NCBI RefSeq assembly: GCF_900078705.1
Contig: NZ_FKIF01000003.1
Span: 186,001 to 250,000 of the forward strand
Direction of reading: 5' to 3'
Source of the DNA: Bordetella ansorpii
Lineage (GTDB): Bacteria > Pseudomonadota > Gammaproteobacteria > Burkholderiales > Burkholderiaceae_B
DNA: 64,000 nt
Shown here: positions 44,599-55,653 of the stretch, one piece after another
Position numbering within the stretch: position 1 is the stretch's first letter
How the letters are laid out: every line of letters starts with the position of its first letter
The notes under the pieces: model-generated
What the model saw: only the letters and a program-made list of their open reading frames with translations
Databases searched by the model: none
What the model was told of the DNA's origin: nothing
Program-made: the position numbers and the translations under genes

Positions 44599-47469
44599 TT
44601 ACTTGGTCAGCATGAAGCCCTTGAACCGGGGAGCGAAGGCCTGCTCGATGAGGGCCTTCTGCTGCTCCTGGTGCTTGGCCAGGTAGCCGACGGCCGGCGA
44701 GGCCGAGGCCGCGCGGCCCGCGTAGCCCAGCTTCTGGCCTTCGTTCATGTTCTCGTACAGATGGTGCTGCACGTAGAACCAAGGGCCCTGGTTCTGCGGC
44801 TCGTCCTGCACCCAGACCACTTCGGTGGCCTTCGGGTACTTGCGCAGCTCGGTCTCGAAGGACTTGTGCGCGAAGGGATAGAGCTGCTCGACGCGGACGA
44901 TGGCCACGTTGCTGGCTTCGCGCTCCTTGCGGGCGTTGATCAGGTCGTAGTAGACCTTGCCCGAGCACACCAGCACGCGCTTGACCGAAGCGGCCTTGAT
45001 CGACTCGTCGACCTCGCCGATGATCGGCTGGAAGCGGCCGCCGGCCAGGTCGGACAGCGGCGAACCGGCGTCCTTGTTGCGCAGCAGCGACTTCGGCGTC
45101 AGGATGACCAGCGGCTTGCGGAAGGCGCGGATCATCTGGCGGCGCAGCACGTGGAAGATCTGCGAGGCCGAGGTGGGCTGAACCACCTGCATGTTGTTGT
45201 CGGCGCACAGTTGCAGGAAGCGCTCGATGCGGGCCGACGAGTGCTCGGGGCCTTGGCCTTCGTAGCCGTGCGGCAGCATCAGGGTCAGGCCCGACTGGCG
45301 GCCCCACTTGGCTTCACCGGCGCTGATGAACTGGTCGATCACGACCTGGGCGCCGTTGACGAAGTCGCCGAACTGGGCTTCCCAGATGGTAAGCGTGTTC
45401 GGTTCGGCGCTGGAGTAGCCGTATTCGAAGGCCAGCACGGCCTCTTCGGACAGCACCGAGTCGATCACCGTGAAGGGCGCCTGGCCATCGGAGACGTTCT
45501 GCAGCGGGATGTACGTGCCGTCGTTCCAGCGCTCGCGGTTCTGGTCGTGCAGCACGGCGTGGCGGTGCGTGAACGTGCCACGGCCCGAATCCTGGCCGGT
45601 GATGCGGATGGCGTAGCCGGACGCCACCAGCGTGGCGAAGGCCAGATGCTCGCCCATGCCCCAATCCAGGTTGAGGTCGCCCTTGGCCATGGCGCGGCGG
45701 TCGTTCAGCAGCTTGTTGACCAGCGGGTGCACCGTGAAGCCTTCCGGCACCGTGGTGATGCGCTCGCCGATGCGCTTGAGTTCGGCCAGCGGCACGGCGG
45801 TGTCGGCCTGGTCGGTCCACTTGGCGCCCAGGAAGGGCGACCAGTCGATGGCGTACTTGCTCTTGTAGTCGGTCAGCACCGGCTCGATGGTGCGGTGGCC
45901 GTCTTCCATCAGCTGGCGGTAGTCCTTCACCAGTTGATCGGCTTCGCCTTCAGCCAGCACGCCCTGCGTGGCCAGCTTGTCGGCGTACAGCTTGCGCGTG
46001 CCGCCGTGGTGGCCGATGCGCTTGTACATCAGCGGCTGCGTCAGCGACGGGGTGTCCTGTTCGTTGTGGCCCAGCTTGCGGAAGCACACGATGTCGATCA
46101 CGACGTCGTGGCGGAACTGCATGCGGTAGTCCAGCGCCAGCTTGGTGGCGTACACGACGGCTTCGGGATCGTCGCCGTTGACGTGGAACACCGGGGCTTC
46201 GATCATCTTGACCACGTCGGTGCAATACAGCGTCGAACGCGAGTCGCGCGGGTCCGACGTGGTGAAGCCGATCTGGTTGTTGATGACGATGTGCAGCGTG
46301 CCGCCCGTGCCGTAGCCGCGGGTCTGGGCCAGGTTCAGGGTTTCCATCACCACGCCCTGGCCGGCGAAGGCCGCGTCGCCGTGCACCAGCACCGGCAGCA
46401 CCTGGCGCCCGTCCTGGTCGCCGCGGCGTTCCTGGCGCGCGCGCACGCTGCCTTCGACCACGGGGTTGACGATTTCGAGGTGGGACGGGTTGAACGCCAG
46501 CGACAGGTGCACCGGACCGCCACGGCCCGAGATGTCGCTGGAGAAGCCGTTGTGGTACTTCACGTCGCCGTCGGTCAGGCCTTCGGCGTGCTTGCCTTCG
46601 AACTCGGCGAACAGGTCGCCGGGCATCTTGCCCATGATGTTGACCAGCAGGTTCAGGCGGCCGCGGTGAGCCATGCCCACCACGATTTCCTGGACGCCGT
46701 TCTCGCTGGCGTGATGGATCGTTTCGTCCATCGAGGCGATGAAGCTTTCGCCGCCTTCCAGAGAGAAGCGCTTCTGGCCGACGTACTTGGTGTGCAGGAA
46801 TCGCTCGAGGCCCTCGGCTTCGGTCAGTTGCTGCAGGATGTGGCGCTTCTGGTCGTTGTTGAACGACGGGGCGCCCAGCGTGCTTTCCAGGCGCTCCTGG
46901 ATCCAGCGCTTGGCGGCGGGATCGGAGATGTGGGTGTACTCGGCGCCGATCGAGCGGCAGTACGTGTCGCGCAGGGCCTTCAGGATGTCGCGCAGCGTCA
47001 TGGTGCTGGCGGTCGTGAAGTACGTGTTGGTGGCCGAGTAGGTCTGGTCGAGGTCGGACTCGGTCAGGCCGTAGAACGCGGGATCCAGCTCGGGGATCGC
47101 CGGGCGTTCCTGGCGCTTGAGCGGGTCGAGGTCGGCCCAGCGCGAACCCAGCGAACGGTACGAACCGATGAGGGTCTGCACCGACACCTGCTTGCTGGCC
47201 ACGGACAGGTCGGGCTCGGCCGACCGATGCACGAAGGCATTGGCGCGGGCGCGCTCGGCGAACGACTGGACGATGGGAGCATGGGCCTGGTCTCGCGTGG
47301 AGTCCTGGCCGTCGGTGGCGGGGGAGTGCTGCAGCTGGTCGAAGTATTCGCGCCAGTTGTCCGGAACCGAACCGGGATTGTCGAGATAGGCTTCGTAAAG
47401 CTCTTCGACGTACGGGGCATTACCCCCGAATAGATAGGAGGTGGAAAGGGACTCTGATTCCGTAGACAT
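44599..47469 (-). CDS. odhA: 2-oxoglutarate dehydrogenase E1 component
   Basis: 956 aa. The N-terminal E2-interaction segment SYLFGGNAPYVEELYEAYLD, TPP domain with GMAHRGRLNLLVNIMGK and GDAAFAGQGVV, and C-terminal transketolase-like domain (LMLPHGYEGQGPEHSSARIE). Decarboxylates 2-oxoglutarate and loads succinyl onto OdhB lipoate. First gene of the operon. Upstream promoter not firmly located. Confidence 0.97.
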   Translation of the reverse strand: MSTESESLSTSYLFGGNAPYVEELYEAYLDNPGSVPDNWREYFDQLQHSPATDGQDSTRDQAHAPIVQSFAERARANAFVHRSAEPDLSVASKQVSVQTLIGSYRSLGSRWADLDPLKRQERPAIPELDPAFYGLTESDLDQTYSATNTYFTTASTMTLRDILKALRDTYCRSIGAEYTHISDPAAKRWIQERLESTLGAPSFNNDQKRHILQQLTEAEGLERFLHTKYVGQKRFSLEGGESFIASMDETIHHASENGVQEIVVGMAHRGRLNLLVNIMGKMPGDLFAEFEGKHAEGLTDGDVKYHNGFSSDISGRGGPVHLSLAFNPSHLEIVNPVVEGSVRARQERRGDQDGRQVLPVLVHGDAAFAGQGVVMETLNLAQTRGYGTGGTLHIVINNQIGFTTSDPRDSRSTLYCTDVVKMIEAPVFHVNGDDPEAVVYATKLALDYRMQFRHDVVIDIVCFRKLGHNEQDTPSLTQPLMYKRIGHHGGTRKLYADKLATQGVLAEGEADQLVKDYRQLMEDGHRTIEPVLTDYKSKYAIDWSPFLGAKWTDQADTAVPLAELKRIGERITTVPEGFTVHPLVNKLLNDRRAMAKGDLNLDWGMGEHLAFATLVASGYAIRITGQDSGRGTFTHRHAVLHDQNRERWNDGTYIPLQNVSDGQAPFTVIDSVLSEEAVLAFEYGYSSAEPNTLTIWEAQFGDFVNGAQVVIDQFISAGEAKWGRQSGLTLMLPHGYEGQGPEHSSARIERFLQLCADNNMQVVQPTSASQIFHVLRRQMIRAFRKPLVILTPKSLLRNKDAGSPLSDLAGGRFQPIIGEVDESIKAASVKRVLVCSGKVYYDLINARKEREASNVAIVRVEQLYPFAHKSFETELRKYPKATEVVWVQDEPQNQGPWFYVQHHLYENMNEGQKLGYAGRAASASPAVGYLAKHQEQQKALIEQAFAPRFKGFMLTK

Positions 47470-47854
47470 AATGACGCTTCACCTAGACGAGTGCTTCACT
47501 CGATACGATGCAGGAAAACCTTCCGCGACTCGGGCTTCCCGGTTGGCGGATAGCAGGGGCAGAAGGCAGATGACAGACAAGCCTCGAAAGCCGTATTGGG
47601 CAGTATAGCGCCATGAGTGTGGGCAAGTCGTGCGACAGACCGATGACCGCGCTGCGCACAAAATGCGGGCGGCACGAGCTTGGCTGCAACGGCTGCGATG
47701 TCGCCGGCTACACGCGGCTAACTGTCTCTATCGGATGTTGCAAAATTTTTATGCGGGATTTGTTGCTGCGGCGCACTAATACGGAATTCGCGGCGCCCGT
47801 GCCCGCCCTCCTGCAAAACCGCCTCCCGCAGACCGGTGTTTTTTCAGTTGCGGC
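47470..47854. other. Intergenic region between odhA and the Lrp gene
   Basis: 385 bases without a convincing gene. Holds the odhA leader; on the minus strand a TATACT -10-like hexamer lies at 47602-47607 without a properly spaced -35. An A/T-rich patch (GCAAAATTTTTATGCGGG, 47734-47751) may be a protein-binding site. Confidence 0.5.
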
Positions 47855-48325
47855 TCAGCCCAGCGGCAAGGCGGTCTGGTATTTGACCTGTTTCAGGGCA
47901 AAGCCCGAGCGGATATTCTTGACTCCGGGAATGCGCGACAGCCGGCTGACCACGAATTGCTCCAGCCCCTGCATGTCGGGCACCACCACGCGCAGCAGGT
48001 AGTCGGCGTCGCCTGTCATCAGGTAGCACTCCATCACCTCGGGGCACTCGGCCATGGCATTCTGGAAGCGTTCGAGCTCGGATTCGATCTGCTTCTCCAG
48101 GCTGACCTGGATGAACACGTTCAGGCTCAGGCCCAGTTGCAGCGGGTCTGCCAGCGCCACGTAGCCGCGGATCACGCCGGCGGCCTCCAGCGCCTTCACC
48201 CGCGCCAGGCAGGGCGATGGCGACAGGTTCACGCGGCGCGCCAGCTCGACGTTGGTCAGGCTGGCATCGGTCTGCAATTGCTCCAGGATGCGGCGATCGA
48301 TGGCATCCTGCGGCGCCTTCGGCAT
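47855..48325 (-). CDS. Lrp/AsnC family regulator (MdeR-like)
   Basis: 156 aa from ATG 48325 with GAGGAG upstream. N-terminal winged helix-turn-helix ([40 protein letters not shown]), then a RAM/ligand-binding domain ([19 protein letters not shown]). Divergent from the E1-like gene, the same layout as mdeR next to mdeB in Pseudomonas putida, where the Lrp-type protein activates methionine-catabolic genes. The ligand is likely an amino acid. Confidence 0.9.
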   Translation of the reverse strand: MPKAPQDAIDRRILEQLQTDASLTNVELARRVNLSPSPCLARVKALEAAGVIRGYVALADPLQLGLSLNVFIQVSLEKQIESELERFQNAMAECPEVMECYLMTGDADYLLRVVVPDMQGLEQFVVSRLSRIPGVKNIRSGFALKQVKYQTALPLG

Positions 48326-48349
48326 GTCGTGCTCCTCATTATGTCTTTC

Positions 48350-48361
48350 GCAGAATTTTGC
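48350..48361. promoter_or_regulatory. Possible Lrp-type operator
   Basis: GCAGAATTTTGC, an imperfect palindrome with A/T centre, lies between the divergent Lrp and E1-like genes, 25 bases before the lrp start. It resembles the Lrp/AsnC consensus form (YAG-A/T-rich-CTR). Confidence 0.4.
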
Positions 48362-48440
48362 ACCGTTTCGGGGGCCTTCTGCACGCGGTTTCGAACACTC
48401 ATGCGCCGGCAACGGCGATAGGATGGAAGGAACGATACCC

Positions 48441-51158
48441 ATGACGACAGCGAGACCACCCATGCGCGACGCCCCCTTCCATCCGGCCGACCCGCCCGCC
48501 GCCGACCGCGACCCCGCCGAGACGGCGGAATGGCGCGAGGCCCTGCAATCGCTGGTCCAGGCCGACGGCCCGGCGCGGGCGGCGTATGTGCTGGAACGCC
48601 TGCTGGCCCATGCCACGCAGTTGGGCGTGCGCGCCCCGGGCCTGACGCGCACGGCCTACCTGAACACCATTGCGGCGGATGAAGAGCCCCCCTTCCCCGG
48701 CAATCTGGCGCTTGAGGAACGCATCGCCTCGATCAACCGCTGGAACGCGCTGGCCATGGTGGTGCGCGCCAACCAGGCGCACGGCGAGCTGGGCGGCCAC
48801 ATCGCCAGCTATGCCTCGGCGGCCGACCTGTTCGAGGTCGGCTTCAACCACTTCTTCCGCGCACGCAACGGCGCGCAAGGCGGCGACCTGGTCTACATGC
48901 AGCCGCACTCGGCGCCGGGCGTGTATGCCCGCGCCTTTCTCGAAGGCTTCCTGGACGAATCCGAACTGGCGCTGTTCCGCCAGGAGATCACCGCGCAGGC
49001 GGGCGGATTGCGCGGGCTGTCGTCCTATCCGCATCCCTGGCTGATGCCCGACTTCTGGCAGTTTCCCACCGGCTCGATGGGCCTGGGGCCGATCAACGCC
49101 ATCTACCAGGCGCGCTTCATGCGCTACCTGGAACACCGCTCGCTGGCCGCGCCGTCCGACCGCAAGGTGTGGGGCATCTTCGGCGACGGCGAGATGGACG
49201 AACCCGAATCCATCGCCGCGCTGACGCTGGCCGCGCGCGAACGGCTGGACAACCTGATCTTCGTCGTCAATTGCAACCTGCAGCGTCTGGACGGGCCGGT
49301 GCGCGGCAACGGCCGCATCATCGACGAGCTGGAAACCCTGTACGCCGGGGCCGGCTGGAACGTGATCAAGCTGGTGTGGGGCAGCGACTGGGACACCCTG
49401 CTGCGCCGCGACGCCAACGGCGCGCTGGCCCGCGCCTTCTCGCGGACGGTCGACGGCCAGTTCCAGACTTTCGCCGCCAATGACGGCGCCTACAACCGCG
49501 AACACTTCTTCGGCAACGATCCCGAACTGGCGGCGCTGGTGGCCGACTGGTCGGACGAGGCCATCGACCGGCTGCGCCGCGGCGGCCACGACATGGCCAA
49601 GATCCATGCGGCCTACCACCGCGCGGTGCGGCATCGCGGCCAGCCCACCGTCATCCTGGCGCAGACCAAGAAAGGGTTCGGCATGGGGTCGGCCGGCCAG
49701 GGCAAGATGACCACGCACCAGCAGAAGAAGCTGGACGGCGATGCGCTGCTGGCCTTCCGCGACCGCTTCGCGCTGCCCCTCTCGGATGCCGACTGCCTGG
49801 CCTTGAAGTTCTACCGTCCGGCCGCCGACAGCGCGGAGATGCGCCATCTGCAGGCGCGCCGAGCGGCCCTGGGCGGCCACGTGCCGCGCCGCACCGCCCC
49901 CGCCATCGCCCTGCGCACCCCGCCCGCCGGGCAATGGGCGCAGTTCGCGCTGGCGGCCGGCGGCAAGGAGATGTCGTCCACCATGGCGCTGGTGCGCATG
50001 CTGACCGCGCTGCTGAAGGACGCGGAGGTGGGCCCGCGCATCGTGCCCATCGTGGCCGACGAGGCGCGCACCTTCGGCATGGCCAACCTGTTCCGCCAGA
50101 TCGGCATCTATTCGGCGCAGGGCCAGTTGTACGAGCCCGAGGACATCGGCTCGGTGCTGTATTACCGCGAGGCGCGCGACGGGCAGATCCTGGAGGAAGG
50201 CATCACCGAGGCCGGCGCCATCTCGTCCTGGACGGCGGCGGGCACCAGCTATTCGGTCAACGGCCTGCCCATGCTGCCGTTCTACATCTACTACTCGATG
50301 TTCGGCTTCCAGCGCATCGGCGACCTGATCTGGGCCGCGGCCGACCAGCGCACGCGCGGCTTCCTGATCGGCGCCACGTCGGGCCGCACCACGCTGGGCG
50401 GCGAAGGCCTGCAGCACCAGGACGGCGCCAGCCACCTGGCCGCGGCCACCGTGCCGAACTGCCGCGCCTACGACCCGGCCTTCGCCTATGAAGTGGCCGT
50501 GCTGGTCGAACACGGCATGCGGCGCATGCTGCACGAACAGCGCGACGAGTTCTATTACCTGACCGTCACCAACGAGAACCTGCCGCAGCCCGACCTGCCC
50601 GGCGAGGCGGCGCGGCAAGGCATCGTGCGCGGCATGCATCGCGTGCACGCGCCGGCGGGCGCCGCGCAGTTGCGCCTGCTGGCGGCGGGACCGATGGTGG
50701 GCGAAGCCCTGAAGGCGGCCGGACGGCTGCTGGCCGACCACGAGATCGCCGCCGAGGTCTGGAGCGTCACCAGCTATTCCGAGCTGGCGCGCGACGCGCG
50801 CTATGCGGACCGTGCGCGGCTGCTGGGCTCGGACGGCGCGGAGCCCGCCTGGATCACGCAATGCCTGGGCGACGCGGCGCTGCCCGTGGTGGCCGCCAGC
50901 GACTACGTGCGCGCCGTGCCCGAACAGATCCGCGCCTGGATCGATGCGCCGTGCCGCGTGCTGGGCACCGATGGCTTCGGCCGCAGCGACACGCGGGCCA
51001 GGCTGCGGGACTTCTTCGAGGTCAGCGCCGACTGGATGGTGCTGCAGGCGCTGGACCTGCTGGCCGACCAGGACCCGCGCCACGCGGCGGCCCGCACGAT
51101 CGTGCGCGACCGGCTGCTGAACGTGGCGCCGCGCGGCGTGCCGCCCTGGGAGGGGTAA
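48441..51158 (+). CDS. Stand-alone homodimeric 2-oxoacid dehydrogenase E1 (AceE/MdeB-like)
   Basis: 905 aa from ATG 48441 (GGAAGGAA upstream). AceE-type E1: TPP motif [20 protein letters not shown]...NCN, and C-terminal [20 protein letters not shown]. Close to pyruvate dehydrogenase E1, but no E2 or E3 genes adjoin. In P. putida the homologue MdeB is described as a 2-oxobutyrate dehydrogenase E1 beside methionine gamma-lyase (mdeA) and the Lrp-like mdeR. Here the regulator is kept but mdeA is absent. It probably oxidises 2-oxobutyrate or another 2-oxoacid using E2/E3 encoded elsewhere. Confidence 0.85.
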   Translation: MTTARPPMRDAPFHPADPPAADRDPAETAEWREALQSLVQADGPARAAYVLERLLAHATQLGVRAPGLTRTAYLNTIAADEEPPFPGNLALEERIASINRWNALAMVVRANQAHGELGGHIASYASAADLFEVGFNHFFRARNGAQGGDLVYMQPHSAPGVYARAFLEGFLDESELALFRQEITAQAGGLRGLSSYPHPWLMPDFWQFPTGSMGLGPINAIYQARFMRYLEHRSLAAPSDRKVWGIFGDGEMDEPESIAALTLAARERLDNLIFVVNCNLQRLDGPVRGNGRIIDELETLYAGAGWNVIKLVWGSDWDTLLRRDANGALARAFSRTVDGQFQTFAANDGAYNREHFFGNDPELAALVADWSDEAIDRLRRGGHDMAKIHAAYHRAVRHRGQPTVILAQTKKGFGMGSAGQGKMTTHQQKKLDGDALLAFRDRFALPLSDADCLALKFYRPAADSAEMRHLQARRAALGGHVPRRTAPAIALRTPPAGQWAQFALAAGGKEMSSTMALVRMLTALLKDAEVGPRIVPIVADEARTFGMANLFRQIGIYSAQGQLYEPEDIGSVLYYREARDGQILEEGITEAGAISSWTAAGTSYSVNGLPMLPFYIYYSMFGFQRIGDLIWAAADQRTRGFLIGATSGRTTLGGEGLQHQDGASHLAAATVPNCRAYDPAFAYEVAVLVEHGMRRMLHEQRDEFYYLTVTNENLPQPDLPGEAARQGIVRGMHRVHAPAGAAQLRLLAAGPMVGEALKAAGRLLADHEIAAEVWSVTSYSELARDARYADRARLLGSDGAEPAWITQCLGDAALPVVAASDYVRAVPEQIRAWIDAPCRVLGTDGFGRSDTRARLRDFFEVSADWMVLQALDLLADQDPRHAAARTIVRDRLLNVAPRGVPPWEG

Positions 51159-51167
51159 CACACGCGG

Positions 51168-51482
51168 CTATCGGTAATAGTCGTCTTCTCGCTGATGACG
51201 CACGGCCAGAACCGTCACGATCTCAGGCGACTCGATCTCGAACAATGCCAGGTAGCCCGTGTTGCCAAACGGGATGATCAGCTCTCTCAGGAAAGGAGAG
51301 CCTCCCGTGGTTCTGCGGCAGGTAAAGGGAGAAATACGGAGGATCTGCAGACTGTCCTCGATGGCGGCCAAGGCTCGATCAGCCACGGCCCCAACCGATG
51401 ATGAATCGCGATCGATGATGAAATCGTAGAGACCTTGCAGATCGCGCTCGGCATGCCACGTGAATCGAACTCGACAGCTCAC
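51168..51482 (-). CDS. ParE/RelE-superfamily toxin
   Basis: 104 aa from GTG 51482, overlapping the antitoxin stop by 4 bases (GTGA). Fold signature RVRFTWHAERDLQGLYDFI, RISPFTCRRT and the C-terminal VTVLAVRHQREDDYYR typical of ParE-like toxins. ParE members poison gyrase, RelE members cleave mRNA; the target cannot be decided here. It lies right after the MdeB-like stop, convergent. Confidence 0.88.
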   Translation of the reverse strand: MSCRVRFTWHAERDLQGLYDFIIDRDSSSVGAVADRALAAIEDSLQILRISPFTCRRTTGGSPFLRELIIPFGNTGYLALFEIESPEIVTVLAVRHQREDDYYR

Positions 51483-51775
51483 GCCCGGCGCCGTTTGCCT
51501 GAGCGCGCATCCGCCAGCCGTCTGCGCAGCCCATCCACGACATCTTCTGCCGAAACATAGTCGCCAGAAGCGCGAGCACTGTCCCGCGAGGCCAGCGCAC
51601 GGGCCAGGAACTCGGTTTGGGCCTGGCGGCGCTCGACGGCCTCGCGCACGGATGACTCCACGAAACTCGACAGGCTTTCGTCCGGCCTCAGCACGTCCTG
51701 CGCGGCATCCCGTAAAGCGGGTTCAACGCGCAGGGGTGGGATCGTCGCGGTTTTCACCGGCATGGCTCCATGCAT
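51479..51775 (-). CDS. Antitoxin of the ParE-type pair
   Basis: 98 aa from ATG 51775 (ATG 51763 also possible). N-terminal ribbon-helix-helix-like segment (IPPLRVEPALRDAAQDVL, SLSSFVESSVREAVERRQAQ) followed by a helical C-terminus that would bind the toxin and end in RSGKRRRA. Upstream AT-rich dyads suggest autoregulation. Antitoxin-first order with overlap is standard for ParDE. Confidence 0.85.
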   Translation of the reverse strand: MHGAMPVKTATIPPLRVEPALRDAAQDVLRPDESLSSFVESSVREAVERRQAQTEFLARALASRDSARASGDYVSAEDVVDGLRRRLADARSGKRRRA

Positions 51776-51791
51776 TGCATTTGCTATGCAT
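51770..51791 (-). promoter_or_regulatory. Candidate autoregulatory operator of the toxin-antitoxin pair
   Basis: Two ATGCAT palindromes (51770-51775 and 51786-51791) flank a TGCATTTGCT core, overlapping the antitoxin start region. Such paired sites are typical targets of ribbon-helix-helix antitoxins. Confidence 0.45.
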
Positions 51792-51998
51792 TATTGACTG
51801 ACGTGCGTAGCCTTGCGTACGCCTGCGGGAAAGCAGGGACTGAAATGTCTCGCTGCGGTGCAGCAAGCACAATGCCCCGCTTTCTGTTGAAATACGCCTT
51901 CCTCATATGCTGTCGCGGCGCGTTCCGCGCGCCGCCCGCCTGCTGAACCCTCGCGCGTTCGCGCGCCCGACTTTCTCCGTCACCCTCCCCTGCACCCC

Positions 51999-54281
51999 AT
52001 GGACGATAACTTCACCAAGCTGGCGCTGGATTACCACGCCTATCCGACTCCCGGCAAAATCTCCGTCACGCCCACCAAGCCGCTGGCCAACCAGGACGAC
52101 CTGTCGCTGGCCTACTCGCCCGGCGTGGCCCACGCGTGCATGGCGATCCACGCCGAGGGCACCGATGCCGCGTCGAAGTACACCTCGCGCGGCAATCTGG
52201 TCGGCGTGATCACCAACGGCACGGCCGTGCTGGGCCTGGGCAACATCGGCCCGCTGGCCGCCAAGCCGGTCATGGAGGGCAAGGGCTGCCTGTTCAAGAA
52301 GTTCGCCGGCATCGACGTGTTCGACATCGAACTGGCCGAGAACGACCCCGACAAGCTGGTCGACATCATCGCGGCGCTCGAACCCACGCTGGGCGGCGTC
52401 AACCTGGAAGACATCAAGGCGCCCGAGTGCTTCTACATCGAGAAGAAGCTGCGCGAGCGCATGAAGATCCCCGTCTTCCATGACGACCAGCACGGCACCG
52501 CCATCATCTCGTCCGCCGCCATCCTGAACGGCCTGAAGGTCGTCGACAAGAACATCGGCGAAATCAAGCTGGCGTGCTCGGGCGCCGGCGCCGCCGCCAT
52601 CGCCTGCCTGGACCTGCTGGTGCACCTGGGCGTCAAGCGCGAGAACATCTACGTGGTGGACTCCCGTGGCGTCATCTGGGAAGGCCGCGACGAGAACATG
52701 GAGCCCAACAAGAAGCGCTATGCGCAGCGCACCGACGCGCGCACGCTGGCCGACGTGGTCAATGGCGCCGACGTGTTCCTGGGCTGCTCCACCGCCGGCG
52801 TGCTGACCGGCGACATGGTCAAGACCATGGCGCGCCAGCCCCTGATCCTGGCCCTGGCCAACCCCGATCCCGAGATCCGTCCGGAAGAGGCCCGCGCGGC
52901 CCGTCCCGACTGCATCATCGCCACCGGCCGTTCGGACTACCCGAACCAGGTCAACAACGTGCTGTGCTTCCCCTTCATCTTCCGCGGCGCCATGGATGCC
53001 GGCGCCACGCGCATCACCGAAGAGATGAAGCTGGCTTGCGTGAAGGCCATCGCCGAGCTGGCCGAAGCCGAGCAGAACGATGAAGTGGCCCGCGCCTACG
53101 CCGGCCAGGAACTGAGCTTCGGTCCGGAATACATCATTCCGAAGCCCTTCGATCCGCGCCTGATCGTGCAGATCGCCCCGGCCGTGGCCCAGGCCGCCGC
53201 CGACTCGGGCGTGGCCCTGCGTCCCATCGAGGACATCGAGGCCTACCGCCAGAAGCTGATGGGCTTCGTCTACCACTCGGGCCAACTGATGCGCCCGCTG
53301 TTCGCCCAGGCCAAGAAGGCGCCCAAGCGCGTCATCTACGCCGACGGCGAAGACGAGCGCGTGCTGCGCGCCGTGCAGACCGTGGTCGACGAGCGCCTGG
53401 CGCAGCCCATCCTGGTGGGCCGCCCGTCCGTCATCGAGATGCGCATCAAGAAATTCGGCCTGCGCCTGGTGGCCGGCCGCGACATCGAGATCGTGGATCC
53501 CGAGGACGACAGCCGCTTCAACGAAACCTGGAACGGCTACTACCAGTTGCGCGGCCGCGAGGGCGTGACGCCCGAGATCGCCAAGGCGATGATCCGCAAG
53601 CACAACACGCTGATCGCCGCCATGCTGCTGCGCCGCGGCGACGCCGATGCGCTGCTGTGCGGCGTGGCCAGCAAGTACGACAACCAACTGTCCTACATCG
53701 ACCAGGTCATCGGCCGCAAGGAAGGCCAGACGTACGCCGCGCTGAACGTGCTGATGCTGCCCGAGCAGACCCTGTTCGTGGCCGACACGCACGTCAACGA
53801 AAACCCGTCGGCCGAGGAAATCGCCAACATCACCATCCAGGCCGCCGAAGAGATGGTGCGTTTCGGCGTGATCCCGAAGGTGGCGCTGCTGTCGCACTCC
53901 AACTTCGGCAGCCGCCCCACGGCGTCGTCGCGCAAGATGGCCGAGGCGCGCGACATCGTGCAGAAGCGCGTCCCGGCCCTGGAGGTCGACGGCGAGATGC
54001 ACGCCGATGCCGCCCTGTCCGAGAAGATCCGCAAACTGGCCTACCCGGACAGCACGCTGAACGGCCCCGCCAACCTGCTGGTCATGCCGAACCTGGACAC
54101 CGGCAACATCACGTACAACATGCTGAAGATGACGGGCAGCAACGGCGTGGCCATGGGCCCGATCCTGCTGGGCGCCGCCCGCCCGGTGCACATCCTCACC
54201 ACCAGCGCCACCGTGCGCCGCATCATCAACATGACTGCCCTGGCGGTAGTCGACGCGCAGCAGGAAAGCGCGCAGGGATGA
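51999..54281 (+). CDS. maeB: NADP-dependent malic enzyme with phosphotransacetylase-like domain
   Basis: 760 aa. The first about 430 residues are malic enzyme ([53 protein letters not shown]), converting malate to pyruvate and CO2 with NADP+. The remainder is a phosphotransacetylase-like regulatory domain ([20 protein letters not shown]), as in E. coli MaeB, where it binds acetyl-CoA. A double hairpin follows the gene. No operon partner. Confidence 0.95.
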   Translation: MDDNFTKLALDYHAYPTPGKISVTPTKPLANQDDLSLAYSPGVAHACMAIHAEGTDAASKYTSRGNLVGVITNGTAVLGLGNIGPLAAKPVMEGKGCLFKKFAGIDVFDIELAENDPDKLVDIIAALEPTLGGVNLEDIKAPECFYIEKKLRERMKIPVFHDDQHGTAIISSAAILNGLKVVDKNIGEIKLACSGAGAAAIACLDLLVHLGVKRENIYVVDSRGVIWEGRDENMEPNKKRYAQRTDARTLADVVNGADVFLGCSTAGVLTGDMVKTMARQPLILALANPDPEIRPEEARAARPDCIIATGRSDYPNQVNNVLCFPFIFRGAMDAGATRITEEMKLACVKAIAELAEAEQNDEVARAYAGQELSFGPEYIIPKPFDPRLIVQIAPAVAQAAADSGVALRPIEDIEAYRQKLMGFVYHSGQLMRPLFAQAKKAPKRVIYADGEDERVLRAVQTVVDERLAQPILVGRPSVIEMRIKKFGLRLVAGRDIEIVDPEDDSRFNETWNGYYQLRGREGVTPEIAKAMIRKHNTLIAAMLLRRGDADALLCGVASKYDNQLSYIDQVIGRKEGQTYAALNVLMLPEQTLFVADTHVNENPSAEEIANITIQAAEEMVRFGVIPKVALLSHSNFGSRPTASSRKMAEARDIVQKRVPALEVDGEMHADAALSEKIRKLAYPDSTLNGPANLLVMPNLDTGNITYNMLKMTGSNGVAMGPILLGAARPVHILTTSATVRRIINMTALAVVDAQQESAQG

Positions 54282-54290
54282 TGGCGGGAT

Positions 54291-54313
54291 AGTCCGCGGC
54301 TTGGCCGCGGACT
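54291..54313 (+). terminator. Hairpin directly after maeB
   Basis: AGTCCGCGG (54291-54299) pairs perfectly with CCGCGGACT (54305-54313); no T tract of its own. It is the first of two hairpins in tandem. Confidence 0.4.
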
Positions 54314-54326
54314 GCCTTGGCAACAG

Positions 54327-54352
54327 AGGCGGCCTTCGGGCCGTCTTTTTTT
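54327..54352 (+). terminator. Rho-independent terminator of maeB
   Basis: Stem AGGCGGCC / GGCCGTCT with TTCG loop (one G.T pair), followed by TTTTTTT. Classical form, 46 bases after the maeB stop. Confidence 0.85.
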
Positions 54353-54484
54353 ATGCCTTGGAAACCGATCAGGCGCCCGTTGCGGCGTGCCTCAGCGCCT
54401 CTGCTGTGCGGGGCCAACCGCAGGCATTGTCCATTCTTGCGCTTATTCGCGCGGCGCGGCGCGATCGCCCGCACGCTCCGGTAA

Positions 54485-55165
<681 letters not shown>

Positions 55166-55323
55166 TCAGCCGACGCAATCGCGTTGTCCAAAAACGGGCA
55201 TGCCTCGCCCGTCAGCGTCCAACTGCCCGAGCTAATCAATCCCCCTCTTGAGCGGCCCGGACTACGTACCGAGGCGGGTTGCAGCCCAAGGCATACCGTA
55301 CAAGTGGCAGATAGCGAAAAACA

Positions 55324-55644
55324 CTATGCGGGGCGCAGCCGTGCGAGGTCGATGTGGGCGCGCAATTGATCACGAACGGCGAGCAGCCACGCCCTCGCTT
55401 CGGCATCGTTCTGGCCAATGATGTACATCGGAACAAATTCCGCATCGAAGGACGCCAGCAGATTTACTGGGTGTTCGCTCACATAGCGATTGATCTGCTC
55501 TATTGACCGTTCAACATCATCTCGCCAACTGGTTCGAATGTATTGGTCGACAACTTCGGCCTCCGTACCGTAATCGTCTTCCCAGTATGGGTAAAAATAC
55601 GCATTAATCAATTTATTCAAGCGGTCGTATTCGGCATTTTTCAT
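55324..55644 (-). CDS. CdiI-like immunity protein
   Basis: 106 aa. Acidic, with MKNAEYDRLNKLINAYFYPY, then WEDDYGTEAEVVDQYIR, resembling the CdiI_2 immunity family of contact-dependent inhibition systems. It begins 9 bases after the stop of the RNase A-like toxin gene without a Shine-Dalgarno, so probably translationally coupled. Its DNA is A+T-richer than the surroundings. Presumably binds and blocks the adjacent toxin domain. Confidence 0.8.
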   Translation of the reverse strand: MKNAEYDRLNKLINAYFYPYWEDDYGTEAEVVDQYIRTSWRDDVERSIEQINRYVSEHPVNLLASFDAEFVPMYIIGQNDAEARAWLLAVRDQLRAHIDLARLRPA

Positions 55645-55653
55645 GGGTAAACA

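Noticed and set aside
43237-47433. Open frame of about 1400 codons on the plus strand, opposite odhB and odhA
   Set aside because: It lies antisense to three well-recognised genes and has the His/Gln/Arg/Ala-rich composition typical of shadow frames in high-G+C DNA. No family features.
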